A stretch of 64,000 bases of DNA from Pedobacter sp. Leaf216 (GTDB lineage Bacteria > Bacteroidota > Bacteroidia > Sphingobacteriales > Sphingobacteriaceae). The notes below the pieces were generated by a model that saw nothing but the letters and a program-made list of their open reading frames with translations, did no database searches and was not told where the DNA came from. The position numbers and the translations under genes are program-made. The stretch lies in assembly GCF_001421515.1 (NCBI RefSeq), contig NZ_LMKM01000004.1:1-64000 (forward strand), given 5' to 3'. Within the stretch, counting starts at the first letter, position 1. Every line of letters starts with the position of its first letter. Below are positions 33,106 through 41,843 of this stretch, piece after piece.

Positions 33106-34353
33106 ATGTTAACCAAATATAGCCCCGGTGTAATAATCTGTTTACGTAAACTAACCATTTGCCTGGGTTTTTTATTTCTTGCATTTTCGGGTTTCTCTCA
33201 GGAGTTTTTATTCAAAAGAAACCGGCAGAAACAATCCATTGCTTTTAAGTGCATTAAAAACCTAATGGTAATTCCGGTTTATGTAAACGGCAAAGGCCCG
33301 TTTGATTTTGTTTTGGATACCGGTGTTGGACCAATGATTATAACCGATCCTTCAATTATTGATTCGTTAAACTTTAGCATGCTCCGTAAAATTAAGGTTT
33401 CGGGCCTGGGCATAGAAAGCGTAGAGGCCTATGTATCGCAGAGTTTGGATGTTAAAGTGGGCAATACGGCTATAGAGCGTATACCAACAGCAATTTTAAA
33501 AGAAGATCTCTTTAATTTATCAGGACATTTGGGATTAAAAATTTATGGTTTATTGGGTTACAGCTTTTTTAACAGTTTTATTGTTGATGTACGGTACAGC
33601 GAAAACAGGCTGATTATTTACAATCATGAGGCGAAAATAAAATATCGAGGGAAAAAAATCCCCATCCAGATAGAAAACCAGAAACCCTATATTTTGGCAA
33701 GTATAGAAATACCAGATAGCGGAACCGTTACAGCCAGGTTTTTAATGGATACAGGTGCCAGTCATGCCTTATCGATGGAAATGCTGAACGGAACAGAATT
33801 TCCTCTGCCCGAAAAAAAAATTAAAGCCAATCTCGGAATGAGCCTGAGTGGACAGATTAAAGGCTATGTTGGCCGTTTGAGTAAACTTAATGTAGGCGGT
33901 TTTGTGTTTAAAGATGTAGTTGCAGGTTTTCCGGATTTTAAAACGATTGCCAATAAAATTGATTTATCAAAAAGGAATGGAAATTTAGGGGCTGATCTGC
34001 TTCGGAAATTCAATATCCAGTTCAATTACCAGGATGGTTTTATTTACGTTAAACCCAATGGCGCGAGTAAAACTCCTTTTGAGCACGATATGGTAGGGAT
34101 GGTTATTTACCTTGATCAAAAAGATTATAAACGATTGATTATTGGAGAAATAGATGAAGATAGCCCTGCTGAAAAAGCCGGATTATGCCCCGATGATGAA
34201 ATTATTGGTGTAAACTTTAAGGGAATAGATGCATATTCGTTAAACGATCTTACCGAATTATTTAAATCAAAAGCAGATCGGAGCTTAATTTTCGAAATTT
34301 ATAGAGATAAACAAGTTTTTTTTAAAGTAGTAAGGCTCGAAAAGAGGATTTAA
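33106..34353 (+). CDS. Exported retropepsin-like aspartyl protease with PDZ domain
   Basis: 415 residues with an N-terminal signal segment (hydrophobic 16-29). Two aspartyl-protease motifs, FVLDTGVGP (D71) and FLMDTGASH (D215), each in a similar beta context, make a single-chain pseudo-dimer. A PDZ domain follows at about 330-400 (AEKAGLCPDDEIIGVN). These Bacteroidota proteins are secreted or periplasmic peptidases of unknown target. The gene precedes the large zinc protease, separated by a 91-base gap with a weak inverted repeat (34362-34398). Confidence 0.9.
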   Translation: MLTKYSPGVIICLRKLTICLGFLFLAFSGFSQEFLFKRNRQKQSIAFKCIKNLMVIPVYVNGKGPFDFVLDTGVGPMIITDPSIIDSLNFSMLRKIKVSGLGIESVEAYVSQSLDVKVGNTAIERIPTAILKEDLFNLSGHLGLKIYGLLGYSFFNSFIVDVRYSENRLIIYNHEAKIKYRGKKIPIQIENQKPYILASIEIPDSGTVTARFLMDTGASHALSMEMLNGTEFPLPEKKIKANLGMSLSGQIKGYVGRLSKLNVGGFVFKDVVAGFPDFKTIANKIDLSKRNGNLGADLLRKFNIQFNYQDGFIYVKPNGASKTPFEHDMVGMVIYLDQKDYKRLIIGEIDEDSPAEKAGLCPDDEIIGVNFKGIDAYSLNDLTELFKSKADRSLIFEIYRDKQVFFKVVRLEKRI

Positions 34354-34444
34354 CAGAGGTAATCTTCCTGTTACAAAAGAATTGTGGTGTAACAAGATTT
34401 TAACTTTAACCTCTTATTGCCAAGCAAACTAACTTTATAAACAC

Positions 34445-36958
34445 ATGAAGAAAAACTTTAAGGTACTTGCGTTAGCGGGTATCGTAGCACTTGGTGTAGC
34501 CGGATCAAACTCCGCCTATGCCCAGAAAAAGTCTAAAACCACAAAAGGAGCCACACCAGCTACTCCGGCCACCACAGCAGCAGCACCTAAAAAAGAAGGA
34601 ATTAAACCATTTTCAGAGGTAATTACTGCAAAAGCCAGAACAACAAACGGTTTGTTCAAAACACACAAAGTAGATGATAAATGGTATTTTGAAATACCAG
34701 ATTCGATGATTAACCGTGAAATGCTTGTGGTTACACGTTTGGCAAAAGTACCGGCAGGCGTTAAAGTGGGCAACCAGCAATATGGTGGTGAAGAACTGAA
34801 CGAACAGGTTTGGAAATGGGAGCGTAGAGGCAAGCAGGTTTATATCCGCGTACCAAGTTACTCAACCAAAGCAGATCCGAACAGCGATATGTACGAATCG
34901 GTTCAAAACTCCAATCTGGCGCAAATTTTAGCCAGTTTTGAAATTAAAGCTTATAATAAAGATACTACAGGTGTAGTGATTGATGTTACCGATTTTTATA
35001 ATGGTGATATAATGGCAATCGGTGCAACCGATCAGATGCGTAAAGCCTATAAAGTTACCGTGTACGATGCCACGCGTTCATACATCGATACTGTTAAAAC
35101 TTTCCCGATAAACCTTGAAGTAAAAACTGCGAAAACTTATCGTGCGGCCGAATCGCCAACTGATAACAGCAATGCCGCTGTTACTTTTGAGTTTAATACC
35201 TCAATGTTATTGTTGCCGAAAATACCTGTTAAAGCCAGAATAATGGATAACAGAGTAGGTTTCTTTGGTCAATCGCAAATAGATTATGGAACCAATGCAC
35301 AAAAAGCAGAGCGTACCGCATACATTCACCGCTGGAATTTGGTACCGAAAGATACCAACGCCTATAAACGTGGCGAACTGGTAGAACCTGTAAAACCGAT
35401 TGTGATTTACATTGATCCGGCAACACCAAAAAAATGGGTGCCGTTTTTAATCCAGGGAATTAACGACTGGCAGGTAGCGTTTGAGGCCGCAGGTTTCAAA
35501 AATGCCATAATAGGTAAAGAAGCACCAACAGCGCAGCAAGATCCTCAGTTCAGCGTAGAAGATTCGAGATATTCGGTTGTGCGCTATTTTGCATCTGATA
35601 TTGCCAATGCATACGGACCGCACATCAGCGACCCTCGTACCGGCCAGATTTTAGAAACACACATCGGTTGGTACCATAACGTAATGAACTTATTGCGTAA
35701 TTGGTATTTTGTACAAACAGCAGCCATTAACCCCGAAGTACGTAAAGCGCAGTTTACAGATGCACAAATGGGCGAATTGATCCGTTTTGTTTCTTCACAT
35801 GAAATTGGCCATACCTTAGGTTTGCCACACAACTTTGGTTCTAGCTATGCTTATCCGGTTGATTCTTTAAGATCTAAAACCTTTACAGATAAACATGGTA
35901 CCGCACCATCAATCATGGATTATGCCCGTTTTAACTATATCGCACAACCAGGCGATGGCGTAACCAAGCTTCATCCTCAAATTGGCGAATATGATAAATG
36001 GGTTGTAAAATGGGGCTACTCATGGATTCCTGGAAATAAAACTGCCGAGCAGGAAAAAGAAGTTTTAGACCAATGGACTTTAAAAAATGCAGGTAACCCT
36101 TTATATTTCTATGGCCGCCAGGGAACTTCTTTAGATCCACGCTTACAAAGTGAAGATTTAGGTGACAATGCCATGAAAGCAAGTACTTATGGTATTGCAA
36201 ACTTAAAACGTATTCTCCCTAATGTAGAAAAATGGACATATCAAAAAGGTAAAGATTACAGCGATTTAAAAGAAATTTATACTGAAATTGTTGGCCAGTT
36301 TAACCGTTATATGGGTCATGTGGCAACAAATGTTGGTGGTTTGAGTGAAAACTTTAAAACTTACGAGCAAAAAGGACCTGTTTATGCTTATTTGCCAAAA
36401 GCCAAGCAAAAAGAAGCAATTACTTTCTTTAATCAACAATTGTTTGCCACACCATTGTGGTTAATTAGCAACGATCAATTGAGCAAATTTGATAACGGCG
36501 TGTTATTAAACCGTATTAAAGGTGTTCAAACCAATACCTTAGGCAATTTATTATCAGCATCACGTATTGCACGCTTGTTGGATAATGAAACCAAAAACGG
36601 TGCAGCAAAAGCTTATACATTACCCGAATTATTTACTGATTTAAGGTCATCGGTTTTTGTGGCTGGCAGAGCAGATGCCTTTAAACGTAACTTACAACGC
36701 GCTTATGTAGACCGTTTACAAGATTTAATGACAAAAGATGCTGATCTTCCTGTTGGTTTCCCGGTAGATTATGCTGCGAGTTATGGTTTAACGCCAATCA
36801 ATGTAGGTTTATCAGATATCAGACCATTGGTTAGAGCTGAATTGAAAACACTCTTGGCTACAACAAAAGCCAGGGCAACAGCAGGCGATGCCATTACAAA
36901 AGCACATTACGAAGATTTGAGCATCAGAATTAAAGATATTTTAGATCCGAAAAAATAA
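34445..36958 (+). CDS. Exported zinc-dependent metalloprotease, DUF5117/DUF5118 type
   Basis: 837 residues with a signal peptide ending AYAQ (about residue 27) and a low-complexity Ala/Pro/Thr linker (residues 30-52). The catalytic zinc site is HEIGHTLGLPH (H452, E453, H456, H462), extended as in metzincins. The flanking regions (DUF5118 near 50-110, DUF5117 across the first half, DUF4953-like after) define a family frequent in Bacteroidota. Substrate unknown. A strong terminator follows at 37020. Confidence 0.93.
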   Translation: MKKNFKVLALAGIVALGVAGSNSAYAQKKSKTTKGATPATPATTAAAPKKEGIKPFSEVITAKARTTNGLFKTHKVDDKWYFEIPDSMINREMLVVTRLAKVPAGVKVGNQQYGGEELNEQVWKWERRGKQVYIRVPSYSTKADPNSDMYESVQNSNLAQILASFEIKAYNKDTTGVVIDVTDFYNGDIMAIGATDQMRKAYKVTVYDATRSYIDTVKTFPINLEVKTAKTYRAAESPTDNSNAAVTFEFNTSMLLLPKIPVKARIMDNRVGFFGQSQIDYGTNAQKAERTAYIHRWNLVPKDTNAYKRGELVEPVKPIVIYIDPATPKKWVPFLIQGINDWQVAFEAAGFKNAIIGKEAPTAQQDPQFSVEDSRYSVVRYFASDIANAYGPHISDPRTGQILETHIGWYHNVMNLLRNWYFVQTAAINPEVRKAQFTDAQMGELIRFVSSHEIGHTLGLPHNFGSSYAYPVDSLRSKTFTDKHGTAPSIMDYARFNYIAQPGDGVTKLHPQIGEYDKWVVKWGYSWIPGNKTAEQEKEVLDQWTLKNAGNPLYFYGRQGTSLDPRLQSEDLGDNAMKASTYGIANLKRILPNVEKWTYQKGKDYSDLKEIYTEIVGQFNRYMGHVATNVGGLSENFKTYEQKGPVYAYLPKAKQKEAITFFNQQLFATPLWLISNDQLSKFDNGVLLNRIKGVQTNTLGNLLSASRIARLLDNETKNGAAKAYTLPELFTDLRSSVFVAGRADAFKRNLQRAYVDRLQDLMTKDADLPVGFPVDYAASYGLTPINVGLSDIRPLVRAELKTLLATTKARATAGDAITKAHYEDLSIRIKDILDPKK

Positions 36959-37019
36959 ATGGTTGAAGTAAAAGCAATCATTTAAAAATCATTCATTCAA
37001 ACATTTTTTGCGTTGCTTA

Positions 37020-37055
37020 AACCTCGCAGGTTATAAACCTGCGAGGTTTTCTTTT
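37020..37055. terminator. Strong intrinsic terminator
   Basis: AACCTCGCAGG (37020-37030) pairs perfectly with CCTGCGAGGTT (37038-37048), seven-base loop, followed by TTTCTTTTT. It terminates the metalloprotease transcript. The sequence also looks like a dispersed CCTCGCAGG-type palindrome. Confidence 0.85.
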
Positions 37056-37135
37056 TATTGATACCTTTTGTATAATTCTTGATGCTTTAAGGGAAACGCT
37101 AAATCGTTTTTTAATTTTATTGCAAAACCAGAATT

Positions 37136-38011
37136 ATGTTCAAAAAGCTAATATTTTCACTTACCTTACTAACAATCGGTTTATCTGCTTTTAGTCAGAG
37201 CAACGATTCTTTAGCCGTCGTAAAAGCCAAATGGCAGAAAAATAAAATTGCCAAGCAGGTGGTTTTATACAGGCATCATTTTGATCAAAAAAATCTTTTC
37301 ACTGCAAATGAAAATATTTCGTTCTTGGAAATAAAAAATACCGGACGTAAAGCTGTATTTGCCATCGGTGCAGAAGAAAAAGAATTGATTACCACCAGTA
37401 ATTTCGGTTTAAGGGATACAGCTATAGCTGCGGTAAATGGCAATTTTTTTGATGTAAAAAATGGAGGATCGGTAGATTTTGTGCGCGTAAACGGAAATAC
37501 CATCAATACCAACCGTTTAGATAAAAATAATAGCCGCGCAAGGCACCAGGAAGCGGCCATTGTAATCGAAAACGGAAAAATTTCAATCCAAAAATGGGAT
37601 GGTTCTGCTGATTGGGAAACTAAATTAACGGCAGAAAATGTTTTATTGAACGGACCGTTATTAACATTAAACAATATTGATGAAACATTGGATACGGCAG
37701 GCTTTAACCGCTTGCGCCATCCACGTACCTGCCTGGGCATGAAACCAAATGGAAGGGTAATTTTATTGACGGTTGATGGAAGAAACGAAAATTCAGCAGG
37801 CATGAGTTTGTTTGAGCTTACCAAACTGATGCGCTGGTTGGGTTGTACAAGCGCGATAAATTTCGATGGCGGCGGCTCTACCACACTCTGGGTAAATGGA
37901 ATGCCAGATAATGGCGTGGTAAATTTTCCAACAGATAATAAAAAATGGGACCATGAAGGGCAGCGGAAAGTAGCAAATGTAATTTTAGTAAAGAAGCCAG
38001 CCAGGCGATAG
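37136..38011 (+). CDS. Exported phosphodiester glycosidase family protein
   Basis: 291 residues with a signal peptide ending FSQ (residue 21). The core belongs to the NAGPA/DUF2233 family: AVNGNFFDVKNGGSVDFV, then NRLRHPRTCLGMKPNG, LLTVDGRNENSAGMSLFEL and AINFDGGGSTTLWVNG are its clear marks. Relatives remove GlcNAc-1-phosphate caps; bacterial members are linked to glycan or exopolysaccharide turnover. It precedes a lipoprotein gene at 69 bases on the same strand. Confidence 0.9.
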   Translation: MFKKLIFSLTLLTIGLSAFSQSNDSLAVVKAKWQKNKIAKQVVLYRHHFDQKNLFTANENISFLEIKNTGRKAVFAIGAEEKELITTSNFGLRDTAIAAVNGNFFDVKNGGSVDFVRVNGNTINTNRLDKNNSRARHQEAAIVIENGKISIQKWDGSADWETKLTAENVLLNGPLLTLNNIDETLDTAGFNRLRHPRTCLGMKPNGRVILLTVDGRNENSAGMSLFELTKLMRWLGCTSAINFDGGGSTTLWVNGMPDNGVVNFPTDNKKWDHEGQRKVANVILVKKPARR

Positions 38012-38080
38012 CCGCTATCGACCATAAGAATGTTTAGCTCTGGTTAAAAAAACTTATTTTAGCCAAAGATTTTTGTAGAA

Positions 38081-39007
38081 ATGATTAAAAATACGATATA
38101 CTTTTTCTTTTTTGTGCTGATGCTTTCTGCCTGCAAGTTTGGCTCTAAAACCAGTGATCCAACTTTAAGGGATTTCACTTTCGAGCCCGTTAAAGGTATT
38201 CGTTATCAGGAGGTTAAACGCAGGTTTAAAGATGGGCTTTCTTTCAACGAAGCCGGATTTATGCAAAAACCATCGTGGATTATCGAAGTTGCAAAAGAAG
38301 ATACGATGATGGCCTGGAGTCCGCAGAAGCAAAAGATGCAGAAATTTTACATGCAATACGACCACGGAAATGTATACAATTTTGCCGCAGAATTTTTTAA
38401 AGTAAAACACATCAGTAAAGATAGTTTGGTTTTTCAACGGGTACAGGTTGATGGAAAAGTGATCGCTTCGGATGTTCGATCGGACGTGAATATGACCTTT
38501 TACGCACAGAATTACATTAAAAATAAATTAAAAGTAAAAGCTGCCGATCTTCAAAAGCCAACGAAAGCGGATACTGCTTTTATTGAGAAACGCGCAGCAA
38601 AGGTAAACCTGAACAGCGACAGTGCTTTTGCTGCAACAGACCCTGTTCAGTTTATACCCAAAAGCAAAATTGCACGCGTAGAAAAAATCAGTACGGTAGA
38701 CCGGGCAAATAACAGAACGGAGGCTTACGATTACATGTTTCCGCAATACATCATCAGGATTGACCGCGCTTATAAAGATTTTGCTTATCAGGTTGCAGCC
38801 GTTGTGGATTTTCAGGGAGGGATACATGTAAAAACCATTTATAATGTACTTCCGGAGAATGCCGAAGCGAAGAAAAAAGTGGCTCAGGGAATAGCCGATA
38901 TTTATGTTAGAAACCTTTTTAACGTAGCTCCCGGAACCACACTCGGAATCCCGCATAATAGTGAAATTACTTTAACAATAATTGGTAAGGCAATTAAAAC
39001 GCCTTAA
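38081..39007 (+). CDS. Lipoprotein of unknown function
   Basis: 308 residues with lipobox LSAC (Cys near residue 18), so it should be membrane-anchored in the periplasm or at the surface. No domain is recognised. It is rich in basic residues and contains a repeated KADTAFIEKRAAKVN type stretch before a YDYMFPQYIIRIDRAYKDF segment. It lies after the glycosidase gene on the same strand and before cold-shock gene control sequences, so co-transcription with the former is possible. Confidence 0.6.
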   Translation: MIKNTIYFFFFVLMLSACKFGSKTSDPTLRDFTFEPVKGIRYQEVKRRFKDGLSFNEAGFMQKPSWIIEVAKEDTMMAWSPQKQKMQKFYMQYDHGNVYNFAAEFFKVKHISKDSLVFQRVQVDGKVIASDVRSDVNMTFYAQNYIKNKLKVKAADLQKPTKADTAFIEKRAAKVNLNSDSAFAATDPVQFIPKSKIARVEKISTVDRANNRTEAYDYMFPQYIIRIDRAYKDFAYQVAAVVDFQGGIHVKTIYNVLPENAEAKKKVAQGIADIYVRNLFNVAPGTTLGIPHNSEITLTIIGKAIKTP

Positions 39008-39056
39008 TAATCTGATGTTTACAAAATTTTAACGTTAAAAAAATGTTAAAATTTAT

Positions 39057-39086
39057 TTTGATTTTAAAAATTAAAACTTACCTTGC
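39057..39086 (+). promoter_or_regulatory. Cold shock gene promoter
   Basis: TTTG (39057-39060), 18-base spacer, TACCTTGC (39079-39086), one mismatch from TAnnTTTG. Predicted start near 39092 with a leader of about 20 bases, short compared with the long leaders of enteric cold shock genes. Confidence 0.5.
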
Positions 39087-39111
39087 AGACTTAATTTTAA
39101 TATTTAATACA

Positions 39112-39303
39112 ATGCAAGAAGGCACAGTAAAATTCTTCAATGTAACTAAAGGTTTTGGCTTTATCGTTCCTGCGAATGGCGACAGCGAAATTTTTGTTCA
39201 TTCAACAGGTCTTATCGACGAAATCCGTGAAAACGACAAAGTACAGTACGAAGTTGCTAACGGTAAAAAAGGCTTAAACGCCGTTAATGTGAAAGTAATT
39301 TAA
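39112..39303 (+). CDS. Cold shock domain protein (CspA family)
   Basis: 63 residues, a single cold shock OB fold: GTVKFFNVTKGFGFIVP carries RNP1 (KGFGFI) and IFVHST carries RNP2. It binds single-stranded RNA or DNA as an RNA chaperone. The ATG at 39112 is taken, not the frame-extended 39043, because the extra 23 residues are A/T-rich leader with the promoter inside it and the CSP family begins MQEGTVKFFN. Terminator follows at 39326. Confidence 0.95.
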   Translation: MQEGTVKFFNVTKGFGFIVPANGDSEIFVHSTGLIDEIRENDKVQYEVANGKKGLNAVNVKVI

Positions 39304-39325
39304 TTTATTTATCATATTTACAGAG

Positions 39326-39359
39326 AAGGCTGCTTTCTTGCGATGGCGGCCTTTTTTTA
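39326..39359 (+). terminator. Terminator of the cold shock gene
   Basis: AAGGCTGC (39326-39333) pairs with GCGGCCTT (39346-39353, one G-T pair), then seven T. It is typical of a strong stop for a small, highly expressed gene. Confidence 0.75.
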
Positions 39360-39403
39360 TTTTCTTTTTTCCGAATCGATTTCAGTACCCGTTAAATCTC
39401 AGT

Positions 39404-39931
39404 ATGACTTATTACTTCATTATTCCTGGCTTGGGCAATTCCGGCCCGGATCATTGGCAAAGCTATTTTGAAAAATCAGGTGAAAACTTTATCCGCATCA
39501 ATCAAAAGGAGTGGGATGAACCGGCAAGCAATGATTGGATTGAAAATATAGACAATGCCCTCAGCAGTTATAACCTTGAAGAGGTGGTTTTAATTGGCCA
39601 TAGTTTGGGTTGCGTAGCAATTGCCAACTGGGCAAAAAAATATCAGAGGATTATTAAAGGAGCATTATTGGTTGCACCAAGCGATTTGGAAGCACCACGT
39701 TACACATTTAATACCGTAGGTTTTGATTACATGCCCGATGATAAAATAAATTTTAAAACCATAGTGGTAACCAGCTCAAACGATGAGTGGGTAACATTGG
39801 AAAGGGCTAAATTTTTTGCAGAAAATTGGGGAAGCGAATTTATTAATATTGGCGAAGCGGGCCATATTAATGCAAAAACAGGATTTGGAAACTGGCCGGA
39901 AGGATTGGAAATTTTGAAAAAATTGGGTTAA
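39404..39931 (+). CDS. RBBP9/YdeN-family alpha/beta hydrolase
   Basis: 175 residues. The start is at ATG 39404; the longer frame begins within the terminator. Key segments are IPGLGNSGPDHWQSYFE, the nucleophile elbow IGHSLGC, DDEWVTL with the catalytic Asp, and AGHINAKTGFGNWPEG with the catalytic His. The substrate is not known for the bacterial family. The nested CAGAT palindrome follows directly after the stop. Confidence 0.9.
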   Translation: MTYYFIIPGLGNSGPDHWQSYFEKSGENFIRINQKEWDEPASNDWIENIDNALSSYNLEEVVLIGHSLGCVAIANWAKKYQRIIKGALLVAPSDLEAPRYTFNTVGFDYMPDDKINFKTIVVTSSNDEWVTLERAKFFAENWGSEFINIGEAGHINAKTGFGNWPEGLEILKKLG

Positions 39932-39935
39932 ATTT

Positions 39936-39998
39936 CCCGCAGATTGCGCGGAAAACGCAGATCACAATAAATCTGCGTAAATCATCTTGATCTGCGGG
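39936..39998. repeat. Nested palindrome, CAGAT family (GCAGAT variant)
   Basis: CCCGCAGAT (39936-39944) pairs with ATCTGCGGG (39990-39998), enclosing ACGCAGAT (39955-39962) with ATCTGCGT (39971-39978). The nested CAGAT/ATCTG layout parallels the ACCACAGAT repeats at 41381, 60542 and 60993. It lies between convergent genes and may end transcription in both directions. Confidence 0.7.
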
Positions 39999-40017
39999 GC
40001 ATTTAAATAAAAGCGTA

Positions 40018-40497
40018 TTATTTATGCATCTTTTTCCTTAAAAACTGATCAAGAAATATCAATCCAATCACCAGGTCGAAAAATAAAAAGCTATACAGTA
40101 CAGTAGGCGTGATGTACTGATCTACATTAAAATTCAAATTAACATTAAAACTAAATTTAGGCATGCTTAGGTTCGAAATGTAGAGCACATAGCCAAATAA
40201 GGCTAGCAAGGAGATCACAAAAAAGCCAACAATGCTATAAATAATCTTTTTATCAACCTGTGTTTTCATGGCCACAGGTGCAGGAACCAGGGCAACACTT
40301 TCCATCACATTCCTGGTGAACGATAGGGAAGGTTCATCAAGATCCATGCTTTCGAAAGATAAATTAAGTTTAACTAAATCCTCATATTGAGATTTTATCT
40401 CAGCATCAGATTCAATTTTTTCTTCGATGGCTTTTTTAGCAGATTCATCTAAATTTCCATCAATATAATCCCAAAGCTGTTGTTCTATTGTATTCAT
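40018..40497 (-). CDS. Probable anti-sigma factor (membrane protein)
   Basis: 159 residues: N-terminal acidic helical part (WDYIDGNLDESAKKAIEEKI, an anti-sigma-like zinc-less helix region), then two hydrophobic segments (about 86-108 and 132-152) with a hydrophilic loop between. It overlaps the ECF sigma gene by four bases (ATGA). From position and layout it likely holds the sigma factor at the membrane until a signal arrives; the signal is not visible. Confidence 0.75.
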   Translation of the reverse strand: MNTIEQQLWDYIDGNLDESAKKAIEEKIESDAEIKSQYEDLVKLNLSFESMDLDEPSLSFTRNVMESVALVPAPVAMKTQVDKKIIYSIVGFFVISLLALFGYVLYISNLSMPKFSFNVNLNFNVDQYITPTVLYSFLFFDLVIGLIFLDQFLRKKMHK

Positions 40498-41075
40498 AGT
40501 AACTCCTTTACTTCATCTTTTAACAAATATTGTAATTTTTCTTTAAGCCTTTGCCTTGCCCTATGCAATTTTACTTTTATGGTATTCGCTTCCATATGCA
40601 AAGCTTCACCAATTTCTTCCAGACTTTGCTCGCCTTTATAAAACATCGTAATAATGGCAGCATCATCCGGCATTAATTGGGTAATGGCCAAATTTAAAAA
40701 AGCATGACTATCTTGTTTCTCATAACCATTGGCATTAAAGCCAGAGGTGTGATTTTCAAGTTGTATACTGGTGCTTTCGTCATGAATTGAAGCGGTATCT
40801 AAACGGTTTTTCCTCAAAAAAGTCATTGCAGTTGTGTAGGTAATTGTATAAAGCCAGGTGCTAAATTTGGCTGTTTGTTTAAATGTACCCAACGCTTTAT
40901 ATGCTTTTACAAAACAATCCTGAGCAATTTCTTCTGCATCTTCTCTATTTTTCGAAAACCTTAAAGCAAGCGTAAATACAAACCGTTGATGGCGTTTTAC
41001 CAACAAAGCATACTGAGCGGTTTCACCGTTCAATACATTTTGTATAAGTGCCAAGTCTGTAAGTTTTTGCTCCAT
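40494..41075 (-). CDS. ECF-type RNA polymerase sigma factor
   Basis: 193 residues with regions 2 (LRFSKNREDAEEIAQDCFVKAYKAL ... FSTWLYTITYTTAM region 2.4) and 4 (EQSLEEIGEALHMEANTIKVKLHRARQRL, a helix-turn-helix). No regions 1 or 3, as in ECF sigma factors. It is followed and overlapped by a putative anti-sigma gene. The target promoters are unknown. A DNA-binding helix rich in basic residues ends the protein. Confidence 0.92.
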   Translation of the reverse strand: MEQKLTDLALIQNVLNGETAQYALLVKRHQRFVFTLALRFSKNREDAEEIAQDCFVKAYKALGTFKQTAKFSTWLYTITYTTAMTFLRKNRLDTASIHDESTSIQLENHTSGFNANGYEKQDSHAFLNLAITQLMPDDAAIITMFYKGEQSLEEIGEALHMEANTIKVKLHRARQRLKEKLQYLLKDEVKELL

Positions 41076-41199
41076 GTTTAGCGGTAAGACTACAATAGAG
41101 ATAAGTAGGTTACACGTGAAACATCATTTTTATGATCAGGCTGAGTTAACAGCGCATTTGTAGTTAATGGGGAGTAAAATCCTATGTGGTTTGGAAAAC

Positions 41200-41290
41200 G
41201 AAAGGGCAGTAATTCTTGGCGGTTTACAGTCCTGCTCGCTATAGTCCCGATGAAAAAACGGGAGCTGCCGCTGCCATCAGGTTTATTAAC
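41200..41290. repeat. Unassigned repeat-like intergenic stretch
   Basis: In the 41076-41452 gap, the stretch from GGCGGTTTACAG to GCTGCCGCTGCCATCAGG is more GC-rich than its surroundings and contains a TCCCG/CGGGA pair. It resembles the GC-rich intergenic elements of the 60-61 kb repeats in style, though not clearly in sequence. No gene is supported here. Confidence 0.25.
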
Positions 41291-41380
41291 AACGTTGGTA
41301 TACAGTGCAAATTTTTAAAATGAATGTTGCTTTAGCCAACCAGCCCGAGTGAAGGCCCCCTCAATATTATTAGCGTTTTT

Positions 41381-41444
41381 AACCACAGATGGACATAGAT
41401 AAACACAATCTTTATGTCTGTGTGCATCCTTTTTATCTGTGGTT
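41381..41444. repeat. Nested palindrome, ACCACAGAT family, copy A
   Basis: AACCACAGAT (41381-41390) pairs with ATCTGTGGTT (41435-41444), with ACATAGAT and ATGTCTGTGT nested inside. It is closely related to copies at 60542-60603 and 60993-61056. It lies nine bases after the SMR stop on the - strand and could act as that gene's terminator. Confidence 0.75.
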
Positions 41445-41452
41445 GATACTTG

Positions 41453-41773
41453 CTAATGCGATGCAAAAAACTTTAACCCTGCAATAGAGCCAATTAGTGT
41501 ACAGATAAAAAATATCCGCCAAAAAGTTGCCGGCTCGTTAAAATATACAATTCCAATAATTACTGTTCCAACAGCACCTATGCCTGTCCAAACGGCGTAA
41601 GCTGTTCCCATAGGTAAGGTTTGTGTAGCTTTATTTAATAATAAAAAGCTTAAGGCGATGCAAACGAAAAATGCTGCACTCCATTTTATATTCGAAAAAT
41701 TGTTCGATAATTTAAGGCAGGTAGTAAAACCAACCTCGAAAAGGCCGGCAATAATTAATATAATCCAGTTCAT
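41453..41773 (-). CDS. Small multidrug resistance (SMR) family exporter
   Basis: 106 residues with four membrane helices and the essential Glu (E13 in IIAGLFEVGFTTCLKLS). GTAYAVWTGIGAVGT and a conserved PATFWR belong to the SugE/EmrE-type family. The GFTTCLK version near E13 is nearer the Gdx/SugE (guanidinium) branch than to EmrE, but that is by eye. It would act as a dual-topology dimer exchanging cations for protons. A TAAATTTG element sits at 41790-41797. Confidence 0.92.
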   Translation of the reverse strand: MNWIILIIAGLFEVGFTTCLKLSNNFSNIKWSAAFFVCIALSFLLLNKATQTLPMGTAYAVWTGIGAVGTVIIGIVYFNEPATFWRIFFICTLIGSIAGLKFFASH

Positions 41774-41789
41774 AATAAATGTGTTTGTA

Positions 41790-41797
41790 CAAATTTA
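41790..41797 (-). promoter_or_regulatory. -7 element of the SMR gene
   Basis: TAAATTTG on the - strand matches TAnnTTTG; transcript start is predicted near 41783, about ten bases before the ATG. No -33 element at good spacing is visible. Confidence 0.4.
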
Positions 41798-41843
41798 CAG
41801 CACATTTATGGGGCAGCATTTTACAAATGTTAAAAAAATAAAC

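Noticed and set aside
37285..38025. 246-codon antisense frame over the phosphodiester glycosidase
   Set aside because: It is a shadow of the real gene: no family pattern, and the + strand gene has strong motifs and a signal peptide.
41076..41452. Hidden gene in the gap between ECF sigma and SMR
   Set aside because: No reading frame with plausible composition; only repeats are seen.
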